Positions 32,136 to 41,706 of a stretch of 64,000 nt of DNA are shown in pieces. The stretch comes from Microcaldota archaeon. GTDB taxonomy: Archaea; Micrarchaeota; Micrarchaeia; Micrarchaeales; Micrarchaeaceae. Where the stretch lies: positions 1-64,000 of the forward strand of contig JAKAWS010000004.1 in the NCBI GenBank assembly GCA_021816885.1, given 5' to 3'. Position 1 is the stretch's first letter. Every line of letters starts with the position of its first letter. A program made the translations under genes and the position numbers. Under the pieces are notes generated by a model. That model made no database searches. It saw only the letters and a list, made by a program, of their open reading frames with translations, and was not told where the DNA came from.

Positions 32136-34255
32136 GCAAACTGCGCGAATATCCTGCCGATCACTTCCTTCCCAAGTATCAATTCTGCCTTCTCCCTGTT
32201 TTCCCTAAGCTCTACGACAGTCCTTATCCCATTGTCGTAAAGCCTTCTTGCCCTTACCCTTCCGACCTGCTCAAGCCGCACTAGATCTAACAGCTCAGCT
32301 CTTATCCCATATCTTATCCTTACCCTGACATCGACCAGCGACCTATACTGCCTTCCAATTATCTTGAGCAGTTCTATCCACGAATATAGCACCCAGTCAG
32401 CGTTAGATATCTTCGAGTATAATGCGCCAGGAGAAGCATTGTACTCTCTCATTATGCTCTCTTCGCTCTTTTCGTCAATCCATTCGTGCAGTATCTTTGC
32501 CGTGGAGTATGCGCCAATCTCGTCTTGGAATCCGTATGTTTTCTCGTAAGACGATGGATGTATCACTCCGCTTTCCATCATGCGCACGAATTCCTCCTCG
32601 ACCTCCTCGCGCTTCGCTCTGGAAGGTCTTATGTAAGGCCTCATCTCAATGGTGTTCGATATCACGTATAGCCCGGCCATCGCCTCTTTAATGCGGTCGT
32701 TGTCTATCATCCACTTGGCCGACAGCGGATCTATGTACAACTCGCTTATCCTCTTCCCTAGTTTGGTCGCTGTGAGCTTCCCGTTGGCGGGCTTTATGAA
32801 GTCCCAGAGCGCAAGCTCATCAACTGCATCGTCAACAACGACATCAACATGGGACTTTCTACCATATTGGTAGCCATAGAAACTGCTGTTTATGAAGCTC
32901 TTTATGGAATTTTTGTCTGTAAGGAAACCGGAAGATATGAAAGAGAGTATATGCGTACGCATCACAGGAGCCATTCCTAATGCTGAGTATATCGGCTCTG
33001 GATCTGCGTAAATATATCGTTCTGCCATTTCCTTTACAGTGCTGTTTGGGCCAATCTGAACGAATGCCCTGCCCTCCGTGTCATATTTAGGGCGGCCTGC
33101 TCTGCCAAACAGCTGCATTACCTCATTGACGCTTATCCTTTCTGAACCGAAACCGTTGTGCCTGACTATGTCCCTCACAAGGACTGTGTGTGCGGGCAGA
33201 TTTACTCCGAGCCCCAATGTGGTAGTGGAGCACACCACCTTCACTATGTTCTCCCTGAAACCATCCTCAATTGCCTTCCTTTGCTGGTTCAGCAGTCCTG
33301 AATGATGGAACGCTGCGGCGTTCCTAAGCAGCTCTGAAAGTTTCTCGCACTGCTTTGTCGGGTGGTCTAAGATGCCAGCCACAGAATCCGCCACCCTGAT
33401 TAGGTCGGGTGTGCCACCAATACCTAAACGCTTCATGTGCTCTGCCATCCTTGCCGCGCCCGCTTCGGCGTTCCTTTTGCTTGAGTAAAAGATGAGAAGC
33501 TGCTTCCCTTTTGATAGGGTATCGTCCAGCAAGGATATCTCCGGCATCTCTATCTTTTCTTTCTCTGACAAGCGGAATTTTGTCTCTTTGCCATCGTGGA
33601 ATGTGTATGCAGTGCCCCCTTTTATTATTCCCCTCACAAGCTTTACTGGACGGTAGTCGCTCTCTATGCACTTCGCGTTTAACCAGCTAGCCATATCTTT
33701 TGCGTTGCCTATCGTGGCACTAAGCGCTATTAGCTGCAGGTGCATAGACTTCATCCTTGTCATCATCAACTCCAGGGTAGGACCCCTGCTTGCGTCCCCT
33801 ATCATATGCACCTCGTCGAAGACGACGCATCCGACCCTGTCAAGCCACGAAATCCCGTGTCTTATGAGGCTGTCGAGTTTTTCTGTAGACACAAAGAGCA
33901 TATCGTAATCTGAGAGCCAAAGGTCATTAGAGTCAAGGTCCCCCATAGATATCGCACACCTTATGTACGGGTAATTTGCTGTGAACTCAGAATATTTCTC
34001 GCTCACAAGAGCCCTCATCGGTGCTATGTATATGCTTTTCCTCCCGGATAGGATGTTCCCCACACAGGCAATTTCGGCTATCAGCGTCTTTCCGCTTGCA
34101 GTAGGCGCAGAGACAACCATGCTGTTCCCGTCAGCAAGACCGCTCCTCATTGCCATTTCCTGGGGAGGCGTAAGGCGCTCTACCCCTCTTGCATACAACG
34201 ATTCGATTATCTCTCTGTGCACTTGTCCCTTGAGTTCTGATACAAACATCGGCAA
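32132..34255 (-). CDS. Hel308-type DNA helicase
   Basis: 707 residues. Superfamily 2 (Ski2-like) motifs in order: Q motif TPPQEMAMRSG, Walker A APTASGKTLIAE (about 50-61), DEVH (about 148), SATIGN, motif IV-V AFHHSGLL and TLGLGVNLPA, motif VI QLFGRAGRP. Then a winged helix, ratchet domain and a final helix-hairpin-helix (VRARRLYDNGIRTVVEL). It unwinds lagging strands at stalled forks. A TATA-like TTTAAATA lies in the divergent region upstream. Confidence 0.92.
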   Translation of the reverse strand: MPMFVSELKGQVHREIIESLYARGVERLTPPQEMAMRSGLADGNSMVVSAPTASGKTLIAEIACVGNILSGRKSIYIAPMRALVSEKYSEFTANYPYIRCAISMGDLDSNDLWLSDYDMLFVSTEKLDSLIRHGISWLDRVGCVVFDEVHMIGDASRGPTLELMMTRMKSMHLQLIALSATIGNAKDMASWLNAKCIESDYRPVKLVRGIIKGGTAYTFHDGKETKFRLSEKEKIEMPEISLLDDTLSKGKQLLIFYSSKRNAEAGAARMAEHMKRLGIGGTPDLIRVADSVAGILDHPTKQCEKLSELLRNAAAFHHSGLLNQQRKAIEDGFRENIVKVVCSTTTLGLGVNLPAHTVLVRDIVRHNGFGSERISVNEVMQLFGRAGRPKYDTEGRAFVQIGPNSTVKEMAERYIYADPEPIYSALGMAPVMRTHILSFISSGFLTDKNSIKSFINSSFYGYQYGRKSHVDVVVDDAVDELALWDFIKPANGKLTATKLGKRISELYIDPLSAKWMIDNDRIKEAMAGLYVISNTIEMRPYIRPSRAKREEVEEEFVRMMESGVIHPSSYEKTYGFQDEIGAYSTAKILHEWIDEKSEESIMREYNASPGALYSKISNADWVLYSWIELLKIIGRQYRSLVDVRVRIRYGIRAELLDLVRLEQVGRVRARRLYDNGIRTVVELRENREKAELILGKEVIGRIFAQFA

Positions 34256-34347
34256 ACGCCTCGCGCGCGATAAAACAACATTTAAATATGTTTATTCTTA
34301 TTAGTCTTTATCTTTTATGTGTTTTACAACGATAAGTAGGTGAACCT

Positions 34348-34770
34348 ATGATAACTAACTTTACTATGGATAAGATAGATGCGAAGATTGAGGAAGTTAA
34401 TCTTCTACCGAGCCAGAGATACCCGAAGCTTAATATATCAATAGACGGTGTCGAGGCCAAAAACGACAAAGTGGTCGTTTCTTACACGTTCCAGGCAGAA
34501 TACAAAGATGGAGATGGTGAAAAGTCGAAAGACATAGGCCACATAAAATTAAACGGGGTCGTAGAACTTACAGAAGAGAAAACCAAGCAGTCTAAGATTG
34601 TGGAGCAGTGGAAAGACAAAGGAAACCTGCCGCTTGACATAGCGGAAGAGGTCATAAACGGTCTAAATTTTAGGTGTAGCGCTACCGGAACCCTTGTGGC
34701 TTACTCACTTGGGCTTATACCTCCATTGGTAATAGGTCAGACAAAGATAAGCGAGCCCTCCAAAAAATGA
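34348..34770 (+). CDS. Possible SecB-like protein, 140 residues
   Basis: Soluble and beta-rich. VVVSYTFQAEYKDG and GHIKLNGVVELTEE look like the antiparallel sheet of SecB, and the C-terminal FRCSATGTLVAYSLGLIPPLVIGQTKI has the helix-plus-PP pattern that ends SecB proteins. This is a weak fold-level resemblance, not a clear family match. If right, it would be an export or toxin-antitoxin chaperone. GGTGA precedes the ATG. It diverges from Hel308 and precedes PolB. Confidence 0.45.
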   Translation: MITNFTMDKIDAKIEEVNLLPSQRYPKLNISIDGVEAKNDKVVVSYTFQAEYKDGDGEKSKDIGHIKLNGVVELTEEKTKQSKIVEQWKDKGNLPLDIAEEVINGLNFRCSATGTLVAYSLGLIPPLVIGQTKISEPSKK

Positions 34771-34773
34771 GCG

Positions 34774-34807
34774 CACCGAGTGGTGGCAGACGGCAATCTG
34801 ATGCCGT
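34774..34807 (+). other. Two hairpins in the PolB upstream gap
   Basis: CACC/GGTG (34774-34777, 34782-34785) with loop GAGT, then ACGGCA/TGCCGT (34790-34795, 34802-34807) with a 6-nt loop. They lie just after the stop of the SecB-like gene and before the PolB GTG. There is no T-run. They may be a terminator, a leader structure or a decayed tRNA. Confidence 0.3.
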
Positions 34808-34853
34808 TCTACCGTTCGATAAGGTTTAACTGTATTCTGTCTCCTGTTTAGTT

Positions 34854-37274
34854 GTGATACTCGTGGGCAGGACAATAAACGGTTATCTTCTTGATGTTGA
34901 TTACCTTATAAATGACGGCGTAGGTACGATACGTATCACGGTGAGAGGCGACGATAGGGCATATGAGGTATTCGACCCGTCGTTCTATCCATATTTCTAC
35001 CTGCAACCGGATCCCGGGACAAACGAAAAGATGATTTTAGATATAAATGGCATAAAAGTCAGGGATATCGTTAGCACAAAAAAGAGCATATTTGGCAAGG
35101 AATCGGAGCTTTTCAAGATAATCTTGTATAATCCAATGGATGTACCTAGTGCAAGCAGGAACCTAAGCAGATATGGAACAACATACGAATCAGATATTCC
35201 TTTCGCTAAGCGGTACCTTATCGATAAGGGGATATCACCCCTCGGGCGTTACAGCTTTGATGTTGAGGATAATGATGGACGCATCATTCTAAAAGAATTT
35301 GCAAAAAGTAGCGGAATCGAGATTGGTAGCGAGAAGATTAATGTCCTTTGCTTTGATATTGAGACATACAATCCGCTTGGCTGGTCGAGACCGACAAAGG
35401 ATCCGGTAGTGATGTTGAGTTATTCGTACAGATCGGTAGGAGGGGTTGGTAGCGGCGTTATAACATTTAAGCGGATAGATAGGGACTTTGTGACTTGCGT
35501 CGCCGACGAGAAAGAACTGTTCGCACACTTTACAAGGCTTTTGGACGAGCTGGATATCGATATCGTCTCCGGGTATAATTCCGCCAACTTTGACATAAGA
35601 TATATGATAGATAGGGCAAGCGCGCTTGGGATTGATTTCAACATAAGCAGGTTTAAGGGGGAAACCAAAATCGAGAGGCATGGACTTGTCGACAAGGTCA
35701 AGATTGCCGGACGCGTACATGTGGACATGTATGTAGCCGTAAAGTTCATATCTATTGTTGGAGCGGCGGAGAGCATACTAAAATTGAACAGTTATACATT
35801 GAAGAATGTCTACGAGGCTGTGAGCAGGGACAAGAAGCTCATGGTAGACAAGCCAGGCATATACAAACTTTGGGATGGGACAAAGGCAGAATTGGAGGTG
35901 CTTGCAGATTATAATCTTAATGATTCTCACGCGTTGCACACAGTATATGACGCGTTTATGCCGATAATGGTCGAAATAACAAAGATATCCGGAAACTCCC
36001 TTAGTGATATATGCGTCTCCACCTCGGGCCAGATAGTCGAATTTCTGCTTATGCGATATTCAGTGATGTTCGGCGAGCTGATACCAAATAAACCTTCGGA
36101 GGTGCAAATAAGGAAAAGGCTGTCGGAGCCGATAGAGGGGGCTTATGTGAAGACTCCGGAGCCCGGCATATATGAAAAACTTGCAATTTTTGACTTCAGA
36201 AGCCTTTACCCGTCCATAATAATATCGCACAACATAGATCCATCATCGTTGTGCACAGACTGCAAGGACTATTACGAGTCGCCGCTCGGCTACAAGTTCT
36301 CAAAGGACAGGAAGTCGATAACGCCTACGATACTGCGTATAATGTTGGATGCGAGGGCGGAGGTCAAGAAGATGTACAAGAAAGACAAGGACAATATAGC
36401 TTTGGGGGCAAGGTCCCAGGCATTGAAGATTATCGCAAACTCGTTCTATGGATATTTAGGATACGCTAGGTCAAGGTGGTACTCAAGAGAATGCGCATCG
36501 AGCACCACAGCATACGGCCGCCAATACATACAAGACACGATAAGCAGTACTGAACGAGCGGGCTTCAAAGTCATATACGGTGACACTGATTCGATCGTGA
36601 TGCTGCTCAACGAGAAGAGCCGAGAGGATGCTATCCGCTTTGTGGGGGAGTTCAATGAAGGATTACCAGAGTCTATGAATCTTGAACTGGAGGATTTCTA
36701 TAAGAGAGGGATATTCGTAGGCAAAAAGACGGAACAGAGCGTTACTGGCGCGAAGAAGAAATATGCCCTCATATCTTACGACGGGTACATAAAGATAAGG
36801 GGATTTGAGCTTGTGAGGAGGGATTGGTCCAGAGTCGCGCGCGAGACGCAGAAAAGAGTACTTGAGGCTATACTTATGGATGGCAACAAAGAGATGGCTG
36901 TTGGTATAGTCAAGGAGATGATTATGAAACTGAGATCTGGAGAGATGCCGATAGAAGATCTTTCCATTAGGACTCAACTTCGGAAAGGTATTGATAGCTA
37001 TGACACCAAATCCCCGGAGGTAATGGCTGTGAGGACGGCAATAGAGAAGGGTCTAAAAAGCAGGTCTGACCTAGAGAATTCGGTAATAAGCTATGTGATA
37101 ACAAAACATGGGAGCACGATATCAGAGAAAGCAATGCTGACAGAGTTTGCGAAAGATTACGATGCTGAATACTATATAAACAACCAGCTTATCCCCGCCA
37201 CTATGAGGATACTTAAAGAGATAGGATTTAATGAAGATGAGGTAAAAGGTTTAGGTAAACAGCAAAGATTATGA
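34854..37274 (+). CDS. polB: Family B replicative DNA polymerase
   Basis: 806 residues, GTG start, no intein. An N-terminal domain, then the 3'-5' exonuclease: Exo I CFDIETYN (about 167), Exo II GYNSANFDIRYM, Exo III YNLNDSHAL. Polymerase motif A is FDFRSLYPSI, motif B KIIANSFYGYLGY, motif C YGDTDSI, and the thumb is at the end. All catalytic acidic residues are kept. Typical length for archaeal PolB. The stop overlaps the MetAP start by 4 nt (ATGA), so the two are co-translated. Confidence 0.95.
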   Translation: MILVGRTINGYLLDVDYLINDGVGTIRITVRGDDRAYEVFDPSFYPYFYLQPDPGTNEKMILDINGIKVRDIVSTKKSIFGKESELFKIILYNPMDVPSASRNLSRYGTTYESDIPFAKRYLIDKGISPLGRYSFDVEDNDGRIILKEFAKSSGIEIGSEKINVLCFDIETYNPLGWSRPTKDPVVMLSYSYRSVGGVGSGVITFKRIDRDFVTCVADEKELFAHFTRLLDELDIDIVSGYNSANFDIRYMIDRASALGIDFNISRFKGETKIERHGLVDKVKIAGRVHVDMYVAVKFISIVGAAESILKLNSYTLKNVYEAVSRDKKLMVDKPGIYKLWDGTKAELEVLADYNLNDSHALHTVYDAFMPIMVEITKISGNSLSDICVSTSGQIVEFLLMRYSVMFGELIPNKPSEVQIRKRLSEPIEGAYVKTPEPGIYEKLAIFDFRSLYPSIIISHNIDPSSLCTDCKDYYESPLGYKFSKDRKSITPTILRIMLDARAEVKKMYKKDKDNIALGARSQALKIIANSFYGYLGYARSRWYSRECASSTTAYGRQYIQDTISSTERAGFKVIYGDTDSIVMLLNEKSREDAIRFVGEFNEGLPESMNLELEDFYKRGIFVGKKTEQSVTGAKKKYALISYDGYIKIRGFELVRRDWSRVARETQKRVLEAILMDGNKEMAVGIVKEMIMKLRSGEMPIEDLSIRTQLRKGIDSYDTKSPEVMAVRTAIEKGLKSRSDLENSVISYVITKHGSTISEKAMLTEFAKDYDAEYYINNQLIPATMRILKEIGFNEDEVKGLGKQQRL

Positions 37275-38260
37275 CAGTAGGTAATTCCATGGAAAACGAT
37301 AACATAGAAGATTTAGAGGAAGAAGATGGGGAGGATCATGAGCACGAACATGAGGAACTGGATGAGGAGGAAGAGAAAGGGCTCAGAGATGAGGTAGGAA
37401 TGTTCTCCTTCAAGGCCTTGCAGAAAGCAAGGGAAATGGTAAAAGAGGGAGTAAAGCTGATAGAAGTGGCTGATTCTATAGAGAATTATGCGAGAGAGAA
37501 CGGCTTTGACATCGCTTTCCCCTTAAATCTATCAGTAGGGAAGGAGGCAGCGCACTACACCCCAACTCTCTCAGACGAAAAGATCTTCCTTTCATCAGAT
37601 GTGGTAAAGGTAGATTTTGGTGTCGGCAAAAAAGGTGTGCTTGGAGATTGCGCTACTACAGTAGACTTGTCTGGCAATTACCAGAAGTTACTTGAGGCTA
37701 CAGAGAACGCACTGAACGCCGCTATATCTACAGTAAGGGCAGGCACGATGGTCAAGGACATAGGCAAAGTGATATCTAAAACGATATCAGACATGGGCCT
37801 CTTACCGATAAGGAACCTAGGAGGGCATGGAGTTAAAGTGCATGACCTTCATTCTGAACCATTCATACCTAATTTCGACAACGGAGATACAACTGTGCTT
37901 GAAGAAGGAGATGTGATAGCTATCGAGCCTTTCGCATCGCATAACGGAAGGGGATTCGTAGGCAACAGCGACATTGTAGAGATATACAGCATAAGATATC
38001 CAGTACAAACTAGGTCAAGCGGCTCACGCGCGATGCTTAACAAGATAATAGAGATGGGATGGACAGAGCCGTTCGCCTTGCGGTGGTTTGGTGATGCAAT
38101 TGGTTCAAAGTTCGAACTTTACGCGGCGGTAAGGGAGTTGGAGCGAGCTGGAGCTGTCGAGGGACACCCCATGCTCATAGAGCTTGGAGACGGAATAGTA
38201 TCACAGCATGAGGCCGAGGTTGAGGTAGAGAAAGGAGGATGCAAGGTCCTTACCAAATGA
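37271..38260 (+). CDS. map: Methionine aminopeptidase, type II-like
   Basis: 329 residues. After an acidic His/Glu-rich extension of about 40 residues (absent from most archaeal MetAPs) comes the pita-bread fold: HYTP, VDFGVGKKGVLGDCA with two metal Asp, GGHGVKVHDLH, AIEPFA, and SQHEAEVEVE with the last metal Glu. The ~65-residue insertion before the final motif (MLNKIIEMGWTEPFALRWF...) identifies type II. It removes the initiator Met from new proteins. The start may be internal, for example ATG 37289. Confidence 0.9.
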   Translation: MTVGNSMENDNIEDLEEEDGEDHEHEHEELDEEEEKGLRDEVGMFSFKALQKAREMVKEGVKLIEVADSIENYARENGFDIAFPLNLSVGKEAAHYTPTLSDEKIFLSSDVVKVDFGVGKKGVLGDCATTVDLSGNYQKLLEATENALNAAISTVRAGTMVKDIGKVISKTISDMGLLPIRNLGGHGVKVHDLHSEPFIPNFDNGDTTVLEEGDVIAIEPFASHNGRGFVGNSDIVEIYSIRYPVQTRSSGSRAMLNKIIEMGWTEPFALRWFGDAIGSKFELYAAVRELERAGAVEGHPMLIELGDGIVSQHEAEVEVEKGGCKVLTK

Positions 38261-38284
38261 TTTTAGCTCACGCGCGAAAATCAA

Positions 38285-40546
38285 CTATCCGCATTTGCTG
38301 TATCCGCAGGATGTGCAAGTGTAGCATCCTGACTCGGCTATCATTGCCGCAGAACACTCAGGACATCTGATCTCATTAGGCACTGAGAGCACATAGTTGC
38401 CTGCGTTCGTCCTTATCTCATCCACAGTCATGTTCTTCTCTTCCTTCTGGAAGTGCTGTGCCCTGGCCTCTGTTATCTTGCTTTGGCGTTCGACCGGCTG
38501 AAGCACCTGTACACTCTTGCTGCTGTCCCTGTATACCGTTATCCCTTTACAGCCAAGGTCGTATGCCGATGTGTATGCCTTCTCTATATCCTGCGGGGTC
38601 GCCCAGCTTGGGAAGTTTATCGTCTTTGAGACGGCATTGTCCGTGTACTTCTGGAACGCAGCCTGCATTTTAACATGCCATTCTGACGGTATATCGTATG
38701 CGGTAACAAACAGCTTTCTTGCCCTATCGGGTATCTCTTCCACATCCTGTATTGACGTCCTTCCCGCAAGCTTTTTCATAAGCTCCTCTGAATAGAATCC
38801 CATCTCTAACGCCATCTTCTCAAATTCGTTGTCCACTTCTATTAGATTGTATCCCAGGCTCGACTGCACGTTCCTCATATACACTACAGAGAATATCGGC
38901 TCGATTCCCTGTGAAGCTCCCCCTGATATGATGCTTATCGTGCCGGTCGGGGCTATTGTCGTCACAGTTGAGTTCCTGAGCGGTTTATATCCCAGTTTGT
39001 ACCATATACTGTTATTGAACTCTGGGAACGGTCCCCTCTCTACTGCAAGCTCTTCGCTCATCTTCCTGCCCTTCTTTGTTATGAACGACATCACTTGCTC
39101 TGCTAATAGGACCGCCTCGTTAGTATCGTACCTTATTCCAAGTTTTATGAGCATATCTGCCCATCCCATAACCCCTAGGCCTATCCTCCTTATTGATTTA
39201 CTTACCTTCTCTATTTCTGGAAGAGGGTACCTGTTCGCATCTATCACATTGTCAAGGAACCTTATTCCCATCTTTATCGTATCTTCAAGGCGTTCCCAGT
39301 TTATCTCTGCGTGTCCTCCTTTCTCATCCACCATCTGTGCCAGATTTATCGACCCTAAATTACAGGAGTCGTAGGGGTAGAGCGGCTGCTCCCCGCATGG
39401 GTTCGTTGATTCTATTGGACCGTATGAAGGCACAGGATTTGCGTAGCTCGAGTTTATCCTATCTATGAAAACTACGCCAGGGTCTCCAGTCTTCCATGCC
39501 ATAGTGACAATCAGGTTCCATACTGCCCTTGCATTGAGTTTTCCGGTATGTTTTTTCGTATGCGGATTTAGGAGATTGTAGTCCCCGTTCCTCTTGAGCG
39601 CATCCATGAATTCCTCTGTGACTGCCACAGAGATATTGAAGTTTTTCAATGTGCCCTCATGTTCTTTAAGCACGATAAAATCAAGTATGTCTGGGTGGTC
39701 AATCCGAAGTATGGCCATATTCGCGCCGCGCCTTTTGCCGCCTTGTTTTATCTGCTCTGTGGCAGAGTCAAACACCTTCATGAAGGAGACTGGACCCGAT
39801 GCCACTCCCCCCGTACTCCTTACAACATCCATCGAAGGTCTGAGCCTTGAAAACGCGAAGCCTGTGCCGCCGCCGGTCTGATGCACTATGGCGGCGTTCT
39901 TCACCGAATCAAATATTTCCGGGATTGAGTCTCCAACCGGCAACACAAAACATGCACTGAGCTGGCCGAGCGGACCACCCGCATTCATCAAAGTCGGCGA
40001 GTTTGGCATAAACCTAAAATTTATCATCGAGTCGTAGAACTGCTGCTCTATTTCACGGATTTGTTCCTCGCTCTTGCCGTAATTCCGCTCTACTTCTGCA
40101 AGCGTACGCGATACCCTTGTGAATAGTTCGTTCGGACCTTCTATTATCTTGCCATTTTGGTCCTTGAGAAGGTATCTCGCTGCTAGCACCATCAGTGAAT
40201 TTATAGGCATCTTAAGCCCGTCAGTCTTTATGCCTAGTGATGCTCTGAAGTTCCTTATCTCTGCGCGTTTCTGCCTGTAAAGAATGTAGGTCTTTGCGAC
40301 ATTCGGGTCTATCCCCATTAGTGCCTTCTCCACCATGTCCTGTATCTGCTCTACATGCATCTCTTCCTGGCCAGTGCCAAGTATCTCTACAACCTTATCT
40401 GCAGCCAGCGCTGCCTCCTTCATATTTAGCTCTTCCTGCCTATGCATATAGACGCTAGAATAAGCCTTGAATATCGCCTCCCGTATCTTGCCTTCCTCGA
40501 AAGGCACGACCTTTCCATCTCGTTTCACAACCATAATAGCAGCCAT
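38285..40546 (-). CDS. nrdJ: B12-dependent (class II) ribonucleotide reductase
   Basis: 753 residues. An N-terminal ATP cone (VVKRDGKVVPFEEGKIREAI), the barrel with SACFVLPVGDSIPEI and QTGGGTGFAFSRLRP, the active-site NPCGEQPLYPYDSCNLGS, and the phosphate-binding TIAPTGTISIISG. A C-terminal zinc ribbon with four Cys (CPECSAAM...CTSCGYSKCG) is typical of NrdJ. It makes deoxyribonucleotides using adenosylcobalamin, so it works with or without oxygen. Transcribed alone on the minus strand. Confidence 0.94.
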   Translation of the reverse strand: MAAIMVVKRDGKVVPFEEGKIREAIFKAYSSVYMHRQEELNMKEAALAADKVVEILGTGQEEMHVEQIQDMVEKALMGIDPNVAKTYILYRQKRAEIRNFRASLGIKTDGLKMPINSLMVLAARYLLKDQNGKIIEGPNELFTRVSRTLAEVERNYGKSEEQIREIEQQFYDSMINFRFMPNSPTLMNAGGPLGQLSACFVLPVGDSIPEIFDSVKNAAIVHQTGGGTGFAFSRLRPSMDVVRSTGGVASGPVSFMKVFDSATEQIKQGGKRRGANMAILRIDHPDILDFIVLKEHEGTLKNFNISVAVTEEFMDALKRNGDYNLLNPHTKKHTGKLNARAVWNLIVTMAWKTGDPGVVFIDRINSSYANPVPSYGPIESTNPCGEQPLYPYDSCNLGSINLAQMVDEKGGHAEINWERLEDTIKMGIRFLDNVIDANRYPLPEIEKVSKSIRRIGLGVMGWADMLIKLGIRYDTNEAVLLAEQVMSFITKKGRKMSEELAVERGPFPEFNNSIWYKLGYKPLRNSTVTTIAPTGTISIISGGASQGIEPIFSVVYMRNVQSSLGYNLIEVDNEFEKMALEMGFYSEELMKKLAGRTSIQDVEEIPDRARKLFVTAYDIPSEWHVKMQAAFQKYTDNAVSKTINFPSWATPQDIEKAYTSAYDLGCKGITVYRDSSKSVQVLQPVERQSKITEARAQHFQKEEKNMTVDEIRTNAGNYVLSVPNEIRCPECSAAMIAESGCYTCTSCGYSKCG

Positions 40547-40626
40547 TTGATCCCCTTGGCTACTATTTGATAGTTATATTTTATAAATACTTCAAGCGGT
40601 AAATTTTACAAAAAGGAAGCGCCCAG

Positions 40627-40697
40627 TTCCGCTAATATAAAAACCTTTCCTAGACGTAAAAATACAGTGTTGGGTATACTCTCGTAGATTAGCGGAA
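40627..40697. repeat. 10-bp inverted repeat, 51 nt apart
   Basis: TTCCGCTAAT at 40627-40636 and ATTAGCGGAA at 40688-40697 are exact complements. The span of 71 nt and a 7-bp terminal pairing look like a tRNA acceptor, but there is no D or T arm. It lies between the end of the gene at 40701 and the start of nrdJ. It may be an operator pair or a terminator; role unknown. Confidence 0.35.
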
Positions 40698-40700
40698 GTA

Positions 40701-41183
40701 TCATGTCTTTTCCGTATAGTCCTTGGGCATCTCCATTTCCTTTTTCAGGGAGAGCCATGCGCGCTTATAGGCGTTGTGTTCTGTCCAGGGTACATTAAAA
40801 AAGAGCCATCTGTGGAATACAGAATCACTTATGTTCAGGTTTGCCAGCTCGTTAATATCCGATGGAGTAACCTGCTTCCACCTCTCCTTTACGGCTTCGT
40901 TATATTCCTCCTTTACGTTTGCCGAGTTAAGTTCGTCGGACTGTTTGGATATGCTCTTGTATGTCTGCCATGAATGGGACGAGGTCATAGATGAAACTAT
41001 GATTGCTATCTTTCTGATTGTTTCTGCGTCTGCCACGCTGCCTTTCTCTTGCATCCCAAATATTCTCTCCTTGTTGTCGTGCAAAGATAGTTTATGTATT
41101 TTATCTGCAAGAACATCAAACCTAGTAAGATTGTATTTTATCGGCAAACGCCTCACTTTAAAGTAGTTGGGTGCTGTTTGCAT
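40701..41183 (-). CDS. Hypothetical protein, 160 residues
   Basis: Soluble, mostly helical, highly charged. The first ~50 residues are basic (MQTAPNYFKVRRLPIKYN); a Trp-rich part near the C-terminus (RWLFFNVPWTEHNAYKRAWL) is distinctive. No family recognised. It diverges from the following small beta-rich gene, sharing a region with TATA-like elements. Confidence 0.6.
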   Translation of the reverse strand: MQTAPNYFKVRRLPIKYNLTRFDVLADKIHKLSLHDNKERIFGMQEKGSVADAETIRKIAIIVSSMTSSHSWQTYKSISKQSDELNSANVKEEYNEAVKERWKQVTPSDINELANLNISDSVFHRWLFFNVPWTEHNAYKRAWLSLKKEMEMPKDYTEKT

Positions 41184-41243
41184 CCGCCTATTATACTCAA
41201 GATAAATATAAAAGTATTTGTTAAGAAGTATAAAGGTGATAAT

Positions 41244-41654
41244 ATGGTCAAGTTTAGTGTTTTTGGAAGAGGGAAGAATGTGATGGGAAATGGACGACTC
41301 CCATATCTGCTATCATTTGAGGTCGTGCCATATAAACTCTTCGCCGGAAGGAAAAGCTCTGCGACTCTTTTCTTGAAGGTAAAGAACGCGAGCAAGGAGG
41401 AGCTAATGACCTCTTTGTCTGTAGAACTGCCGCAAAAACTGAGCTTCGAAAACGTCGGGTTAAGCAGAGTAAAGGAGATCAGGCTCGGAAGCTTAAAACC
41501 AGGCGAGGAAAGGGAGCAGAAGGTACAGGTAATGAACGCTTTAGACGCGGACAAGGGAGATTACACTTTGACTATAACTACCACCGCACACTTCAATGAC
41601 TATGATCACATAATGAACTCTATAAAGAAGAGAGTCAGCATCAGTGTAGTGTAA
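41244..41654 (+). CDS. Ig-fold (CARDB/arrestin-like) intracellular protein
   Basis: 136 residues from ATG 41244, with the ribosome site AAGGTGAT 6 nt upstream; the longer frame from 41094 is rejected. The pattern YKLFAGRKSSATLFLKVKNASKEELMTSL...LGSLKPGEEREQKVQV...GDYTLTITTTAHFNDYD is that of an Ig-like bonding domain as in CARDB or arrestin-type folds. There is no signal peptide, so it acts inside the cell, which is unusual for CARDB-type domains. The partner is unknown. Confidence 0.65.
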   Translation: MVKFSVFGRGKNVMGNGRLPYLLSFEVVPYKLFAGRKSSATLFLKVKNASKEELMTSLSVELPQKLSFENVGLSRVKEIRLGSLKPGEEREQKVQVMNALDADKGDYTLTITTTAHFNDYDHIMNSIKKRVSISVV

Positions 41655-41706
41655 GCGTGACAATTATGCTGTATAATATTGAAGTTCTGATTAGGGTTTG
41701 TTGATT

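Noticed and set aside
34771-34830. Possible tRNA (D-arm-like GAACGGTAGAACGGC on the minus strand, Gln-like CTG loop on the plus strand)
   Set aside because: The anticodon-like stem closes a 6- or 8-nt loop, not 7; no matching acceptor stem or T arm exists on either strand. Kept only as hairpins of unknown role.
40627-40697. tRNA suggested by a 7-bp terminal pairing over 71 nt
   Set aside because: No D arm, T arm or anticodon stem between the pairing ends.
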